From NCBI GenBank assembly GCA_036389255.1, contig DASVQI010000041.1, positions 124,001 to 188,000 on the forward strand: a DNA stretch of 64,000 nt, written 5' to 3'. The position numbers and the translations under genes are program-made. Position 1 is the stretch's first letter. Every line of letters begins with the position of its first letter. Of this stretch, positions 24,541 through 32,712 are shown piece after piece. The notes beneath the pieces were generated by a model, which was given only the letters and a program-made list of their open reading frames with translations, did not search any database and was not told the origin of the DNA. Origin of the DNA: JACVRN01 sp036389255. GTDB lineage: Bacteria > Acidobacteriota > Blastocatellia > Pyrinomonadales > Pyrinomonadaceae.

Positions 24541-27015
24541 ATGAGCGATTTATTTGAAGAGGAGAATGTTTTGGCAACAGCACCATCAACATTAGAGAAG
24601 AAGAAAAAAGTACAGGCTTATGACTCAAGCTCTATCACAGTTCTGGAAGGGCGCGAGGCCGTGCGTAAACGCCCGGCGATGTATATAGGCTCTACCGGCG
24701 ACATAGGTCTGCACCACCTTGTCTACGAAGTTGTTGACAACTCTGTGGACGAAGCATTGGCAGGCTACTGTGATTCGGTTGAAGTCTCGATTCATTTGGA
24801 CAATTCGATTACGGTCGTTGATAACGGTCGCGGCATCCCCGTGGACTATCACAAGGGCGAGAAGAAGAGCGCCGCCGAAGTCGTCATGACGAAGCTCCAC
24901 GCTGGCGGTAAATTCGACTCGAACGCTTACAAAGTTTCCGGCGGTCTGCACGGCGTAGGCGTCTCCTGCGTCAACTTTCTTTCAGAGACGCTACAGCTTG
25001 AAATCTGGCGCGAAGGTAAAACCTACGAACAGGAATACAAGCGCGGAATTCCCGTGACCAAACTGGAGCAGACCGGAAAGACCAGAAAACGCGGCACCAA
25101 GATTACTTTTAAGCCGGACTCGGAGATTTTCACTGAAACCGTGTTCAGCTTTGACAAACTCTCCGAGCGTCTGCGCGAAAAGGCTTTTCTCAACAAAGGC
25201 ATTCGCATCACCATACGCGATGAGCGTGAAGAGCAGGAACGCTCGCACGAGTTCTATTACAAGGGCGGCATAGCCGAGTTCGTCAAGCACCTGAACAAGA
25301 ACAAGAACACGCTTCATGATAAGCCGCTCTATTTCGAGAAGACGGGCGAAAATCTCTCGATAGAGGTTGCTATTCAGTACAACGACGGGTATGACGAAAA
25401 GGTCTACTCTTTCGCCAACAACATCAACACGGTTGACGGCGGCACTCACCTTTCCGGCTTCCGCTCGGCGTTTACACGTACCATCAACGCTTACGCTCAG
25501 TCTTCCGGCTTGGCCAAGAACTTCAAAAGCTCTCTGACGGGCGATGACGTGCGCGAAGGGCTGGTAGCTGTCATCTCCGTCAAGCTGCCGCAGCCACAAT
25601 TTGAGGGTCAGACAAAGGGCAAACTCAATTCGGATGTGAAGGGTGCGGTCGAGTCCTTCCTGAACGAGCGCCTGACAGAGTACTTTGAGCAGAACCCGAA
25701 CGTGGCGCGCAAGATAGTCGGCAAGTCTCTGGACGCCGCCCGCGCACGCGAAGCGGCACGCAAGGCGCGCGAGATAGTTCGCAAGGGGGCGCTTGGCTCA
25801 AGCATGCTTCCCGGCAAGCTCGCGGACTGTCAGGAGCGCGACCCTCAGTTGTGCGAGATTTACATTGTAGAAGGAGATTCGGCGGGCGGCTCGGCCAAGC
25901 AGGGACGCGACCGCAGGAATCAGGCGATTCTCCCTCTAAAAGGTAAAATCTTGAACGTTGAGAAGGCGCGAGTTGATAAAATGCTCGGCCACGGCGAGAT
26001 TAAAGCGCTGATTACAGCGCTCGGAACCGGCGTGGGGAGCGACCTGGACGCGGGCAAGCTGCGTTATCACAAGATAATTCTCATGACGGACGCGGACGTA
26101 GACGGCTCGCATATACGTACGCTGCTTCTGACCTTCTTCTACAGGCAGATGCCTGACCTGTTAGAGAAGGGATATGTCTATATAGCACAGCCGCCACTGT
26201 TCAAAGTAAAACGCGGGAAGAAAGAGGAGTACATCAAGGACGAGCGGTCTATGGTGCGTTACATGATGCGTCAGGCTACGAGCGACATGAAGGTGACCTC
26301 TCAGACGACGAATGCTGTGCTTGAGGGCAAAGACCTGGCACGCGCTCTGGAGCAGATGGTAGAGTTTAAGCGCTATTGCGAGAAGGCTACGCGCCGTCTT
26401 GCTGGCGACAACCGGCTTCTGAACGCGCTGCTTGAGGCTCTTGCCGGGCCGAATGGCGTGCTCAGAAAAGACGGACTGTCACTACGCGATGTCTTTCATA
26501 GTGAAGACTATATGGCGAGCGTAGAGGGTGTGCTGGCCAAGGCGGGGTACAAGACGGAGTTGACTGAGGACGAAGAGCATGGCCTATGGGATATAGAGAC
26601 GAAGACGGATTCCGGCGTTGGCGTCTCAATTGACTGGAACCTTGTGAGCTACGTGGAGTTTCAGAAGGCCGTTGAGCTTTACAAGGCTCTGGAAGGAAAC
26701 CTTGCTTCGCCTTTCGTGGTGGGCGAAAACGGCTCAAGCGAGGCTGTTCAGACCCGCGATGAGCTGCTTGACCGAGTGCTTGGCGCGGCCAAGAAGGATT
26801 TGACCATACAGCGCTATAAAGGCTTGGGCGAGATGAACCCGGAACAGCTCTGGGAAACCACCATGAACCCGGATAAGCGGACGCTTTTGCAGGTGAAGAT
26901 TGACGACGCCGTGGAGACAGACCAGATTTTCACAGTCCTGATGGGCGATCAGGTCGAGCCGCGTCGCCGTTTTATAGAAGAGAACGCATTGGATGTAAAG
27001 AACTTAGACGTTTAG
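24541..27015 (+). CDS. gyrB: DNA gyrase subunit B
   Basis: Type II topoisomerase ATPase subunit of 824 residues. The GHKL domain has RKRPAMYIGSTG, EVVDNSVDEA and GGLHGVGVSCVN. The toprim domain has EIYIVEGDSAGGSAKQGRDR and DADVDGSHIRTLLLTF. The C-terminus has RYKGLGEMNPEQLWETTM. The length matches forms with an insertion in the toprim/tail region. ATG 24541 is preferred to the TTG at 24529. Confidence 0.97.
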   Translation: MSDLFEEENVLATAPSTLEKKKKVQAYDSSSITVLEGREAVRKRPAMYIGSTGDIGLHHLVYEVVDNSVDEALAGYCDSVEVSIHLDNSITVVDNGRGIPVDYHKGEKKSAAEVVMTKLHAGGKFDSNAYKVSGGLHGVGVSCVNFLSETLQLEIWREGKTYEQEYKRGIPVTKLEQTGKTRKRGTKITFKPDSEIFTETVFSFDKLSERLREKAFLNKGIRITIRDEREEQERSHEFYYKGGIAEFVKHLNKNKNTLHDKPLYFEKTGENLSIEVAIQYNDGYDEKVYSFANNINTVDGGTHLSGFRSAFTRTINAYAQSSGLAKNFKSSLTGDDVREGLVAVISVKLPQPQFEGQTKGKLNSDVKGAVESFLNERLTEYFEQNPNVARKIVGKSLDAARAREAARKAREIVRKGALGSSMLPGKLADCQERDPQLCEIYIVEGDSAGGSAKQGRDRRNQAILPLKGKILNVEKARVDKMLGHGEIKALITALGTGVGSDLDAGKLRYHKIILMTDADVDGSHIRTLLLTFFYRQMPDLLEKGYVYIAQPPLFKVKRGKKEEYIKDERSMVRYMMRQATSDMKVTSQTTNAVLEGKDLARALEQMVEFKRYCEKATRRLAGDNRLLNALLEALAGPNGVLRKDGLSLRDVFHSEDYMASVEGVLAKAGYKTELTEDEEHGLWDIETKTDSGVGVSIDWNLVSYVEFQKAVELYKALEGNLASPFVVGENGSSEAVQTRDELLDRVLGAAKKDLTIQRYKGLGEMNPEQLWETTMNPDKRTLLQVKIDDAVETDQIFTVLMGDQVEPRRRFIEENALDVKNLDV

Positions 27016-27061
27016 TTTACGGTTCAAAGTGTGCCTGCGGCGGGAGTCTAATAGGGACTAT

Positions 27062-27158
27062 TTGACACACCGCAACACTTTTGTTACACTACGGTTCCTT
27101 TTCCTCCTGTGGATCTTGCCGCTACAAGCATCTCGCGCTTGTAGCGGTAATTTTTTTT
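27062..27158 (+). ncRNA. Possible small RNA: promoter followed closely by a terminator
   Basis: TTGACA (27062-27067) and TACACT (27085-27090) are spaced by 17 bases, a good housekeeping-type promoter. A strong terminator begins 27 bases later. Nothing codes in between, so the predicted transcript is about 60 bases (about 27097-27156). Its 5' part contains TTCCTCCTG, complementary to Shine-Dalgarno sequences. It could instead be a chance promoter reading the gyrB terminator. Confidence 0.3.
27117..27158 (+). terminator. Intrinsic terminator after gyrB
   Basis: Stem GCCGCTACAAG/CTTGTAGCGGT with a 9-base loop followed by TAATTTTTTTT. It separates gyrB from the convergent gene at 27157. Confidence 0.88.
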
Positions 27159-27471
27159 AATGCTCCTGTGAATAGGCCGTGAAGTCGAAAGCTTCTATGT
27201 AATTGCCTCCGGCTGCCTGAAGAAGGCTGATTAAACGCTTAACCTCATTTTCGGGCGTACGCGCCACAAGCAGCGACTCGCCTTTCTTCAGTGCCTGTTC
27301 ATAAAGGCGTGCAGAGATGCTGGGCACGCCTTTAATCATGGAATCCACGGCATCCTCCCTCTTCGTGATGACCGAAAAGCGGCAGGACTCAAAGCCGCCT
27401 GATGCGGCATAGGCAAGGACGCGCGCCGCCACCTGCGGATTGTCAAAGGTGGAGATAATAGTCTTAGCCAT
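27157..27471 (-). CDS. Small protein, possibly YflT/GS17M-like stress domain
   Basis: Protein of 104 residues beginning KTIISTFDNPQVAARVLAYA. The pattern of an N-terminal strand followed by helix and then GGFESCRFSVI recalls the small alpha/beta domain of YflT/general-stress-17M proteins. The match is by eye and weak. The start is supported by GAGG upstream (leftward). It lies 40 bp after the 74-residue gene on the same strand, with which it may be cotranscribed. Confidence 0.6.
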   Translation of the reverse strand: MAKTIISTFDNPQVAARVLAYAASGGFESCRFSVITKREDAVDSMIKGVPSISARLYEQALKKGESLLVARTPENEVKRLISLLQAAGGNYIEAFDFTAYSQEH

Positions 27472-27510
27472 AAACCAGCCTCCTCATTAGAGGTAGAAAA
27501 TACTTAGGCT

Positions 27511-27735
27511 TTAGGATTTGTCGTCGTCCGTCCCGGTGTCTATGTCATCCAGATTCAGGCGGTCTGCTTCGGCTACGCCGTGCTGGTTATAGTAGCCGCC
27601 GGGCGCGAACTGCCCTGACTCTCCAATGTCCAGAGAACGGCTGTCGTTTGCCGGATTAATTTCTTCCGCGCCGTCGGGCATGTCTGAAAGCTTGGGTTTC
27701 GGAGTAGCTTCATTCTTAGCTCTATCGTCTGCCAT
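27511..27735 (-). CDS. Small acidic hypothetical protein
   Basis: Protein of 74 residues, hydrophilic, rich in Asp, Asn, Gly and Pro, with no membrane segment and no Cys. It is probably disordered. A GGAG-type site precedes the ATG. No family is recognised. It lies between the Memo-AMMECR1 fusion and the 104-residue gene, all leftward. Confidence 0.55.
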   Translation of the reverse strand: MADDRAKNEATPKPKLSDMPDGAEEINPANDSRSLDIGESGQFAPGGYYNQHGVAEADRLNLDDIDTGTDDDKS

Positions 27736-27765
27736 TACGGGTTTTCTCCTCTGCTTTGAAAAGTT

Positions 27766-29142
27766 TTAATCCTTCATCTCGCTGAAACGCTCAACGCGAA
27801 AGCGCGAGAGCTTAAGGGGCGTGCCGGGTCGTATGCCAGCCTTTCGCGCGGCTATCTCTACCTGCTGGCTGGCGGTCTTGACGCCTTCAATGTCCGGCAA
27901 CAGAAGCCCGCGCCTTGTGCCGCCCGCGTCTTCTACGATCACGCCGTAAACTTTCGGGTCTAGGTCATCAAAGGTCGCAGGCTCCGGTTCGTAAAGTACA
28001 TCAACGGAGTAACGTAAATGTGACAATTCATCTGCGGAGACGGGCGGAAAGCGCGGGTCGCGAGTGGCCGCGCTGATGGCGTTGGCGATTATCTCTTCAG
28101 CCAGAGAATCCTGCGAAGGCTCAATAGTGCCGATGCAGCCGCGCAGCTCTCCTTCATCGGTTTTGATGGAGACGAAGCATGCCGCACGCTCAGGCAATAA
28201 ATCGGCAGAAGCCTTCGGGATTTCAACGCCGCTCACATAAGCCTCAATCGTGCTGCGCGCCAAGCCGATTATCTGCTTCTTAACCTCGCTCTCCGTTTCC
28301 GTAGCCTCCTCGACCATGCTCTCAGCCTGAGCTGCTCCCTTGCGCGACGAAACCTGCGCCACCATGTAGCCCACGCCGAACGGCGCTTCGTAGCTTAAGA
28401 CTTCGCAAGTCGGCTCCGCGCTTTGAGCCGCGCCGAAGGCTATGAGCATTGAGCGATAGCCGCATTCGCCCGCGCGCTTTCTAAGGCCCTGATCTATTTT
28501 GACAATGCGCGATGGGTCACAGACGCGAAGGCTTGCCACCACTTCCTCGTCGAAGAGATGAGCTTCCGGGTTGAAGCCTGCCGGAGCGCCGGGCTTTAAG
28601 CGGTGCGACAGGTCGCCGCTTGCCACGAGCGCTGCTGGCCGCGCAGTCTCTTCAATCGCGCTCTTGATGCATGAGCCGAATCTGAGGTGGTCTTCGTTTG
28701 AGAGGAAGGTGTAACCGAGCGCTACTACGCGGCCCTGCCAGCCGTTCCTCAAGAGGAAGTAGAGCGGCACGCTCGTCCCGTGGTCGAGTTCGTAGCCGCT
28801 CACCGCAGACACCTTGTAATCATGCGCGCGCGCGGTTCGTCTGATTGCGTTCAGGAGTTCTTCGTCAAGCGGGGCTTCGACGCGCGTGCCGGGCGCGCGA
28901 AAGTTTCGGAAGTCGCCGTAGAGCTGTGCGTCTTCATAGGCTACAAAGGCGGTTGGCTCCAAAGGGGCATGCGGCGAGACGAGCACGACAGTCTCCGCGC
29001 CGCTCTCAATCAGCCGGCGCGTGAACTCGCGCATGGCATCTATGGATGCGCGCACTTCGCCCGCAGCCTCCTGTCCGACCTCAGGAACCATTATAGGCGG
29101 GTGCGGAGCGATGCCTGTAAAAACCAGATAGCTCGCCGTCAT
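27766..29142 (-). CDS. Memo (LigB-like)-AMMECR1 fusion protein, AmmeMemoRadiSam A/B
   Basis: Protein of 458 residues joining two families. The N-terminal half (about 1-260) is a Memo/class III extradiol dioxygenase-like domain with GIAPHPPIMVPEVG, SPHAPLEP and ELDHGTSVPLYFL. The C-terminal half is AMMECR1 (RAACFVSIKTDEGELRGCIG). Many bacteria keep these as separate A and B genes beside a radical SAM enzyme; no such partner is in this window. ATG 29142 has AAGG upstream and is preferred to 29169. The biochemical function of the system is unknown. Confidence 0.88.
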   Translation of the reverse strand: MTASYLVFTGIAPHPPIMVPEVGQEAAGEVRASIDAMREFTRRLIESGAETVVLVSPHAPLEPTAFVAYEDAQLYGDFRNFRAPGTRVEAPLDEELLNAIRRTARAHDYKVSAVSGYELDHGTSVPLYFLLRNGWQGRVVALGYTFLSNEDHLRFGSCIKSAIEETARPAALVASGDLSHRLKPGAPAGFNPEAHLFDEEVVASLRVCDPSRIVKIDQGLRKRAGECGYRSMLIAFGAAQSAEPTCEVLSYEAPFGVGYMVAQVSSRKGAAQAESMVEEATETESEVKKQIIGLARSTIEAYVSGVEIPKASADLLPERAACFVSIKTDEGELRGCIGTIEPSQDSLAEEIIANAISAATRDPRFPPVSADELSHLRYSVDVLYEPEPATFDDLDPKVYGVIVEDAGGTRRGLLLPDIEGVKTASQQVEIAARKAGIRPGTPLKLSRFRVERFSEMKD

Positions 29143-29199
29143 CTCAAACCTTGTAGGGAACAAACGCATTTTACCACACGGCTCGCGCCTGTCTACAAG

Positions 29200-29303
29200 C
29201 CGGATTGAACAGGTTGGTATGGCCTGCTCAATCCGGGAGAGTTGCTAGCTAAGGCAACACTGGGGTACGGTATGACCGCCCGGCTTGAGCAGGCCGTACC
29301 GAC
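29200..29303. repeat. Nested inverted repeats between divergent genes
   Basis: A hairpin CCGGATTGAACAGG/CCTGCTCAATCCGG (29200-29236) shares its right arm with a second, inverted copy: GGTATGGCCTGCTCAATCC and, reverse-complemented near 29280-29300, GGTACGGCCTGCTCAAGCC. They lie between the Memo fusion and the rightward flavoprotein, as either an operator region or another element type. Confidence 0.7.
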
Positions 29304-29336
29304 CTTCTTTATTATGTTGGAGCAGAGAGACTTTTG

Positions 29337-30557
29337 ATGATGAGAGAGAAGTTTGACGTTCTGATTATAGGCGCGGGCCCGGCCGGGTCGTTCGCGGCTG
29401 AGAAGCTGGCTAGAGCAAAGGTTCGCGTGGCGCTCTTTGACGGGCGACCTGCCGGAGAGCCTAAAGCGTGCGGCGGCGGGGTGACATCAAAGGCGCTCAA
29501 TGCTTGGCCGCACCTGCTCGAAGCAACGGGACGTATGGTAGAAGAGCTTGAGCTTTACTCGCCGGGCGGCAAACGCCTTCACCTGAAGCTGGAAGAGCCT
29601 TTCGCCATATACTCTCGCACGGCCTTCGATTCCTACCTGCGCGAGCGCGCACAAGACGCGGGCGCGTACATCGTCAAGGAGCGCGTCACGTTTCGACCGC
29701 GCTCGGACAAAAGCGAAGACTGGACGGTGAAAGCCAGAAGCGGCGCGCAGTGGAGCGCTCCCATGATTGTCGCGGCCGACGGCGCAAACAGCCCCATAGC
29801 AAAGCGGCTCGCGGGAGCCTTGCCGCCTGCCGAGATGGAAGTGGCCTTCGGCTATCGCACGCCTCTGCCTAAAGCCGGAAAAGATGCGCCGACCGTCGTA
29901 GCCTTTCTTCCGGGCTGGGCCGGTTACGCCTGGGCCTTTCCGCGCGTAGACCACATCTCCTTCGGCATAGCCACCTCGCAGGACGCTTTCGACCATCAGG
30001 CGCTGGACAATCTTTTATGGTCGTTCATGCTCGGCTACTATCGCATGCGCGAAGACCCTGCGGCGCGGCTCTGGACTTCCAGAAAGAGCGACGCTGCGCT
30101 CGATGCTCAGATTCAAGCCGAGCTTAAGCTCGTAGCCGAGCGTTACGCGGCGCGCATTCCGGGCCTCGCCCCTGAGACATGGGATACCAGACGCGCTGCG
30201 GGCGACGGCTGGGCTTTGATAGGCGACGCTGCTGGCTTCGCAGACCCGGTCACAGGCGAAGGCATATACTACGCGCTGCGCTCCGCAGAGATTTTCAGCG
30301 AGGCTTATCTTGAGGGCAGAGCGTCCGAGTACGAGAATCGCTGGCGCAGGGATTTCGGTCAGGAGCTACGCAGAGCCTCGGAGATGCGCCGCCGCTTCTA
30401 CGGCAACTTCTGGGGCGCACCCTTCACGGAGAGAATGATAGAGTTCGCTCACGCTCATAGAGGCATACGCAAGACACTTGGCGAGCTAATCGCGGGCGAC
30501 CAGGGCTATACAGACCTTAAGCGCAAACTCGCCCTGCGCGCCCTGCGTCCTCTCTAA
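29337..30557 (+). CDS. Geranylgeranyl reductase-family flavoprotein
   Basis: FAD protein of about 406 residues. The N-terminal FDVLIIGAGPAGSFAAEKL binds FAD, PKACGGGVTSKAL is the typical Cys-Gly-Gly-Gly segment of the geranylgeranyl reductase family, and GDAAGFADPVTGEGIYYAL is the second FAD site. It may reduce isoprenoid double bonds of quinones or lipids. ATGs at 29337 and 29340 are both possible. It is distinct from the flavoprotein at 0.2-1.4 kb. Confidence 0.87.
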   Translation: MMREKFDVLIIGAGPAGSFAAEKLARAKVRVALFDGRPAGEPKACGGGVTSKALNAWPHLLEATGRMVEELELYSPGGKRLHLKLEEPFAIYSRTAFDSYLRERAQDAGAYIVKERVTFRPRSDKSEDWTVKARSGAQWSAPMIVAADGANSPIAKRLAGALPPAEMEVAFGYRTPLPKAGKDAPTVVAFLPGWAGYAWAFPRVDHISFGIATSQDAFDHQALDNLLWSFMLGYYRMREDPAARLWTSRKSDAALDAQIQAELKLVAERYAARIPGLAPETWDTRRAAGDGWALIGDAAGFADPVTGEGIYYALRSAEIFSEAYLEGRASEYENRWRRDFGQELRRASEMRRRFYGNFWGAPFTERMIEFAHAHRGIRKTLGELIAGDQGYTDLKRKLALRALRPL

Positions 30558-30589
30558 CAATCAATATCGAAGATTGCTTCATCTCTTGG

Positions 30590-30716
30590 CGCAAATTCCT
30601 GAGACTTGCCACGTTCATCCGGCATGACGATAGTGCGAGTAGAGAACGGCAAGATTGCGGAAGCATGGAACAACTTCGATTTCATGAGCATGTTCCGTCA
30701 GCTAGGCGCGCTCTGA
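30590..30716 (+). pseudogene. Remnant of a SnoaL-like cyclase/hydrolase
   Basis: From 30621 the frame reads GMTIVRVENGKIAEAWNNF and then DFMSMFRQLGAL before a TGA. This is the typical C-terminal strand pair of SnoaL-like polyketide-cyclase proteins. Upstream the reading continues only after a frameshift (ATF..SG) and soon meets stops, so the N-terminal two-thirds are gone. Its last 19 bases overlap the convergent gene at 30698. Confidence 0.6.
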
Positions 30717-30988
30717 TCTTCAAGGCCGAGGACGACGGCGCGCGCCTTTTCCAGTGCGTGGGCGTTGTCCAGAACCGAGGTGATGCAGTCGTTAATCTCC
30801 GTGCGGGTGTGCGACTCTGCTTCGGCTATGGTGGCTATCAGCTTGGGCGTGTAGCGAATCCCCTGCACCAGATAGAGCGCTATCTTCTCAGCTTCCAGGC
30901 GGTCGCGCCCCTCGCTCTGGTAGAACTCGACCAGCCTGCGCCGCACGTCCTCGAACATATCAAATTCCAGACTGTTATCTTCAATCAT
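30698..30988 (-). CDS. Hypothetical protein, 96 residues
   Basis: All-helical, acidic, no Cys-rich or membrane segment; contains EAEKIALYLVQGIRYTPK and TEINDCITSVLDNAHAL. No family recognised. It has its own start on the leftward strand and a stop overlapping the SnoaL remnant. Confidence 0.6.
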   Translation of the reverse strand: MIEDNSLEFDMFEDVRRRLVEFYQSEGRDRLEAEKIALYLVQGIRYTPKLIATIAEAESHTRTEINDCITSVLDNAHALEKARAVVLGLEDQSAPS

Positions 30989-31082
30989 CCTCTTGCCTCA
31001 TAGCCTCTCTGCGAGAGAGATATATTACACGCCAACTCTCTTTGTCTCACCTGACGAAGCCTGTGCGAGGTGATTGCCTAAG

Positions 31083-31179
31083 AGTGGGGGATGGGGGGTC
31101 GGGAGTTAGGGGATGGTAAAAGAAAGAGAGCTGGATTTTCTTTATCCATCCCCCAACCCCCGACCCCTATCCCCCATTC
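31083..31179. repeat. Hairpin element C1 (heptad words CCCCCAT)
   Basis: The right arm reads CCCCCAA, CCCCCGA, CCCCTAT, CCCCCAT (period 7). The left arm is the G-rich complement with mismatches. The loop region contains AAAGAAAGAG and TGGATTTTCTTTATCCATCC, almost identical to that of C2 at 39.9 kb. In leftward sense it follows the TAA at 31180 after about one base. Confidence 0.88.
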
Positions 31180-32079
31180 TTACTTCTTGGGGACGCTTCT
31201 CAGCTTGGCCTTGATTGTGAACTGGCCCCCGTTGTCCTGCGGCGCGTTGTCGTTGATGATGAACTCAAGCATACCGCGCTCGTCCGGCAGGTTCTGCCAG
31301 TCGCCTCTCGTGCCTGCTGCGACCATGTTGGAGAAGCGTCCGTCTGCGTAGCGCGTGCGCATAATGAGCGCGCCTACGGGGAACTCCGGGAAGAGGCGGC
31401 GCGATTTGAACTTGGCATCGCTGACGCCTCCGGCTCGCACGCCTGTCTTCACGCCTGATATGTCTACAATGCCGTCGGTAGTAGTCGTGAACTGCTCCAG
31501 AGGGACGACGGCTATGTTGGACATCTGCCATCCTTCGTTCGCGTAAACGGTGAAGGAGCCTTCTTTGGTGGGAGTCGTAGGCGGCTCAAATAGCTGTTGT
31601 CTCGGAGAAGGGGATGCCTGAGGCGAGCTTTCCGGGCTGGCGTTGGTGTTGGCCTCCGTAGGTGTAGCCTTCTTGTCAGGGTCAAGCGCTCCCTGTCTGT
31701 TACTGTTGCCGTTGTTTACCGCGACACCTTTTGAGTTCGAATAGTAGTAATAGCCCGCGATGCCGCCGACGCCCAAGAGGCCCAGCAGTAAGAGTCCTGC
31801 GATTACGCCTATGACCAGACCCGTCTTGGACTTCGCGGGCGGTGGCGTCGTCGGCGTCGTCGTGTTATCCGTGAAGGGCGGGGCTGTATAAGGCGTAGTC
31901 GGCGTGCCCATGCCGACTGCCGTTTGCGGCGGCGCGTTGAAGCTGATTGTCTCGGAGGTAGCGTCGTAACCGCCGGGGCTTGCGCCCGACTGGCCGCCAG
32001 CCGCTACGGGCGTCCCGCAGTTGGTACAAAAGCGCATCCCTTCTTCATTTTCCCTGCCACATTTCCAACACCGAACCAT
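31180..32079 (-). CDS. Zinc-ribbon membrane-anchored protein
   Basis: Protein of 299 residues. An N-terminal zinc ribbon (CWKCGRENEEGMRFCTNCG) is followed by a Pro/Thr-rich linker, one membrane helix (about 95-120, LVIGVIAGLLLLGLLGVG) and a Tyr cluster. A Ser/Pro/Thr linker leads to a C-terminal beta-rich domain (about 175-299) that would lie outside the membrane. A similar layout occurs in many acidobacterial proteins. No specific function is recognised. Confidence 0.75.
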   Translation of the reverse strand: MVRCWKCGRENEEGMRFCTNCGTPVAAGGQSGASPGGYDATSETISFNAPPQTAVGMGTPTTPYTAPPFTDNTTTPTTPPPAKSKTGLVIGVIAGLLLLGLLGVGGIAGYYYYSNSKGVAVNNGNSNRQGALDPDKKATPTEANTNASPESSPQASPSPRQQLFEPPTTPTKEGSFTVYANEGWQMSNIAVVPLEQFTTTTDGIVDISGVKTGVRAGGVSDAKFKSRRLFPEFPVGALIMRTRYADGRFSNMVAAGTRGDWQNLPDERGMLEFIINDNAPQDNGGQFTIKAKLRSVPKK

Positions 32080-32191
32080 AAAAACTCCTCTTAACTACAA
32101 AAACTTTCCCGCGCCTGACTGTTGATGAAGCGCGCGACTAGAATCATGACGCCTCTATTCTAACACCAAAAACAACGCAGAAGTCAGAAGG

Positions 32192-32228
32192 GATTGATTC
32201 ATTGAATCAATGAATCAATGAATCAATC
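32192..32228. repeat. Hairpin element A4 (GATTGATTC family)
   Basis: The shortest copy: GATTGATTCATT paired with three GAATCAAT words. The TGA of the leftward thioesterase gene (32223-32225) is part of the word GATTGATTC, so the element supplies the stop codon. Confidence 0.85.
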
Positions 32229-32651
32229 TTTTTGTGTGTATTGAGCTAATCGTTGGCGTAGTTCTTCAGGGACAGGGACGGTTTCAAAGGTGTCGCGGCG
32301 CACGGCCACCATCACGAAATGGGCTTCTGCATAGAGAGCCTCTTCGCCTTTGCGCCGGACTTCAAAGTTCAGGCGCAGCGATTTTGTGCCGATGCGGCCT
32401 ACGTAGACTGAGACTTCCAAGAGGTCGTCCAACTCTGCGGCGCGACGAAAATCGCATTCCAGATGAGCGCGCGGCAGCCACACGTCCAGCTCGTCAAAGA
32501 TGCGGCTGTAGGGCAGGCCCACCGCGCGAAACAACTCCGTCTCGGCAAACTCGAAGAAGCGTATGTATGCGCCGTAAAAGATTATCCGCGCCGCGTCCAC
32601 ATCTCCCCACCGCACGCGCTCTTCTATCGTGTATTTTGAGAATTGACTCAT
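32223..32651 (-). CDS. Acyl-CoA thioesterase, YbgC/FadM-like hotdog fold
   Basis: Protein of 142 residues. The family core RVRWGDVDAARIIFYGAYIRFFE holds the catalytic Asp (usually W-x-D-x-D) and is followed by the Tyr-rich helix. Probable hydrolysis of acyl-CoA thioesters in the cytosol. An upstream ATG at 32675 would add eight residues that are simply translated hairpin A5 sequence, so ATG 32651 is chosen. Both ends of the gene touch family A elements. Confidence 0.82.
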   Translation of the reverse strand: MSQFSKYTIEERVRWGDVDAARIIFYGAYIRFFEFAETELFRAVGLPYSRIFDELDVWLPRAHLECDFRRAAELDDLLEVSVYVGRIGTKSLRLNFEVRRKGEEALYAEAHFVMVAVRRDTFETVPVPEELRQRLAQYTQKD

Positions 32652-32709
32652 CGGTTCATTGACTCGACGGTTCAATGAATCAATGAATCAATGAACCGAG
32701 GAATCAATC
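32642..32709. repeat. Hairpin element A5 (GATTGATTC family)
   Basis: Stem TCGGTTCATTGACTCG against tandem GAATCAAT words and CAATGAACCGA. In leftward sense it starts with GATTGATTC three bases after the TAG of the hydrolase (32713) and runs into the start of the thioesterase gene. Confidence 0.85.
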
Positions 32710-32712
32710 CTT

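Noticed and set aside
32652..32675. Earlier ATG for the thioesterase
   Set aside because: The eight residues are translation of hairpin A5; the conserved protein begins later.
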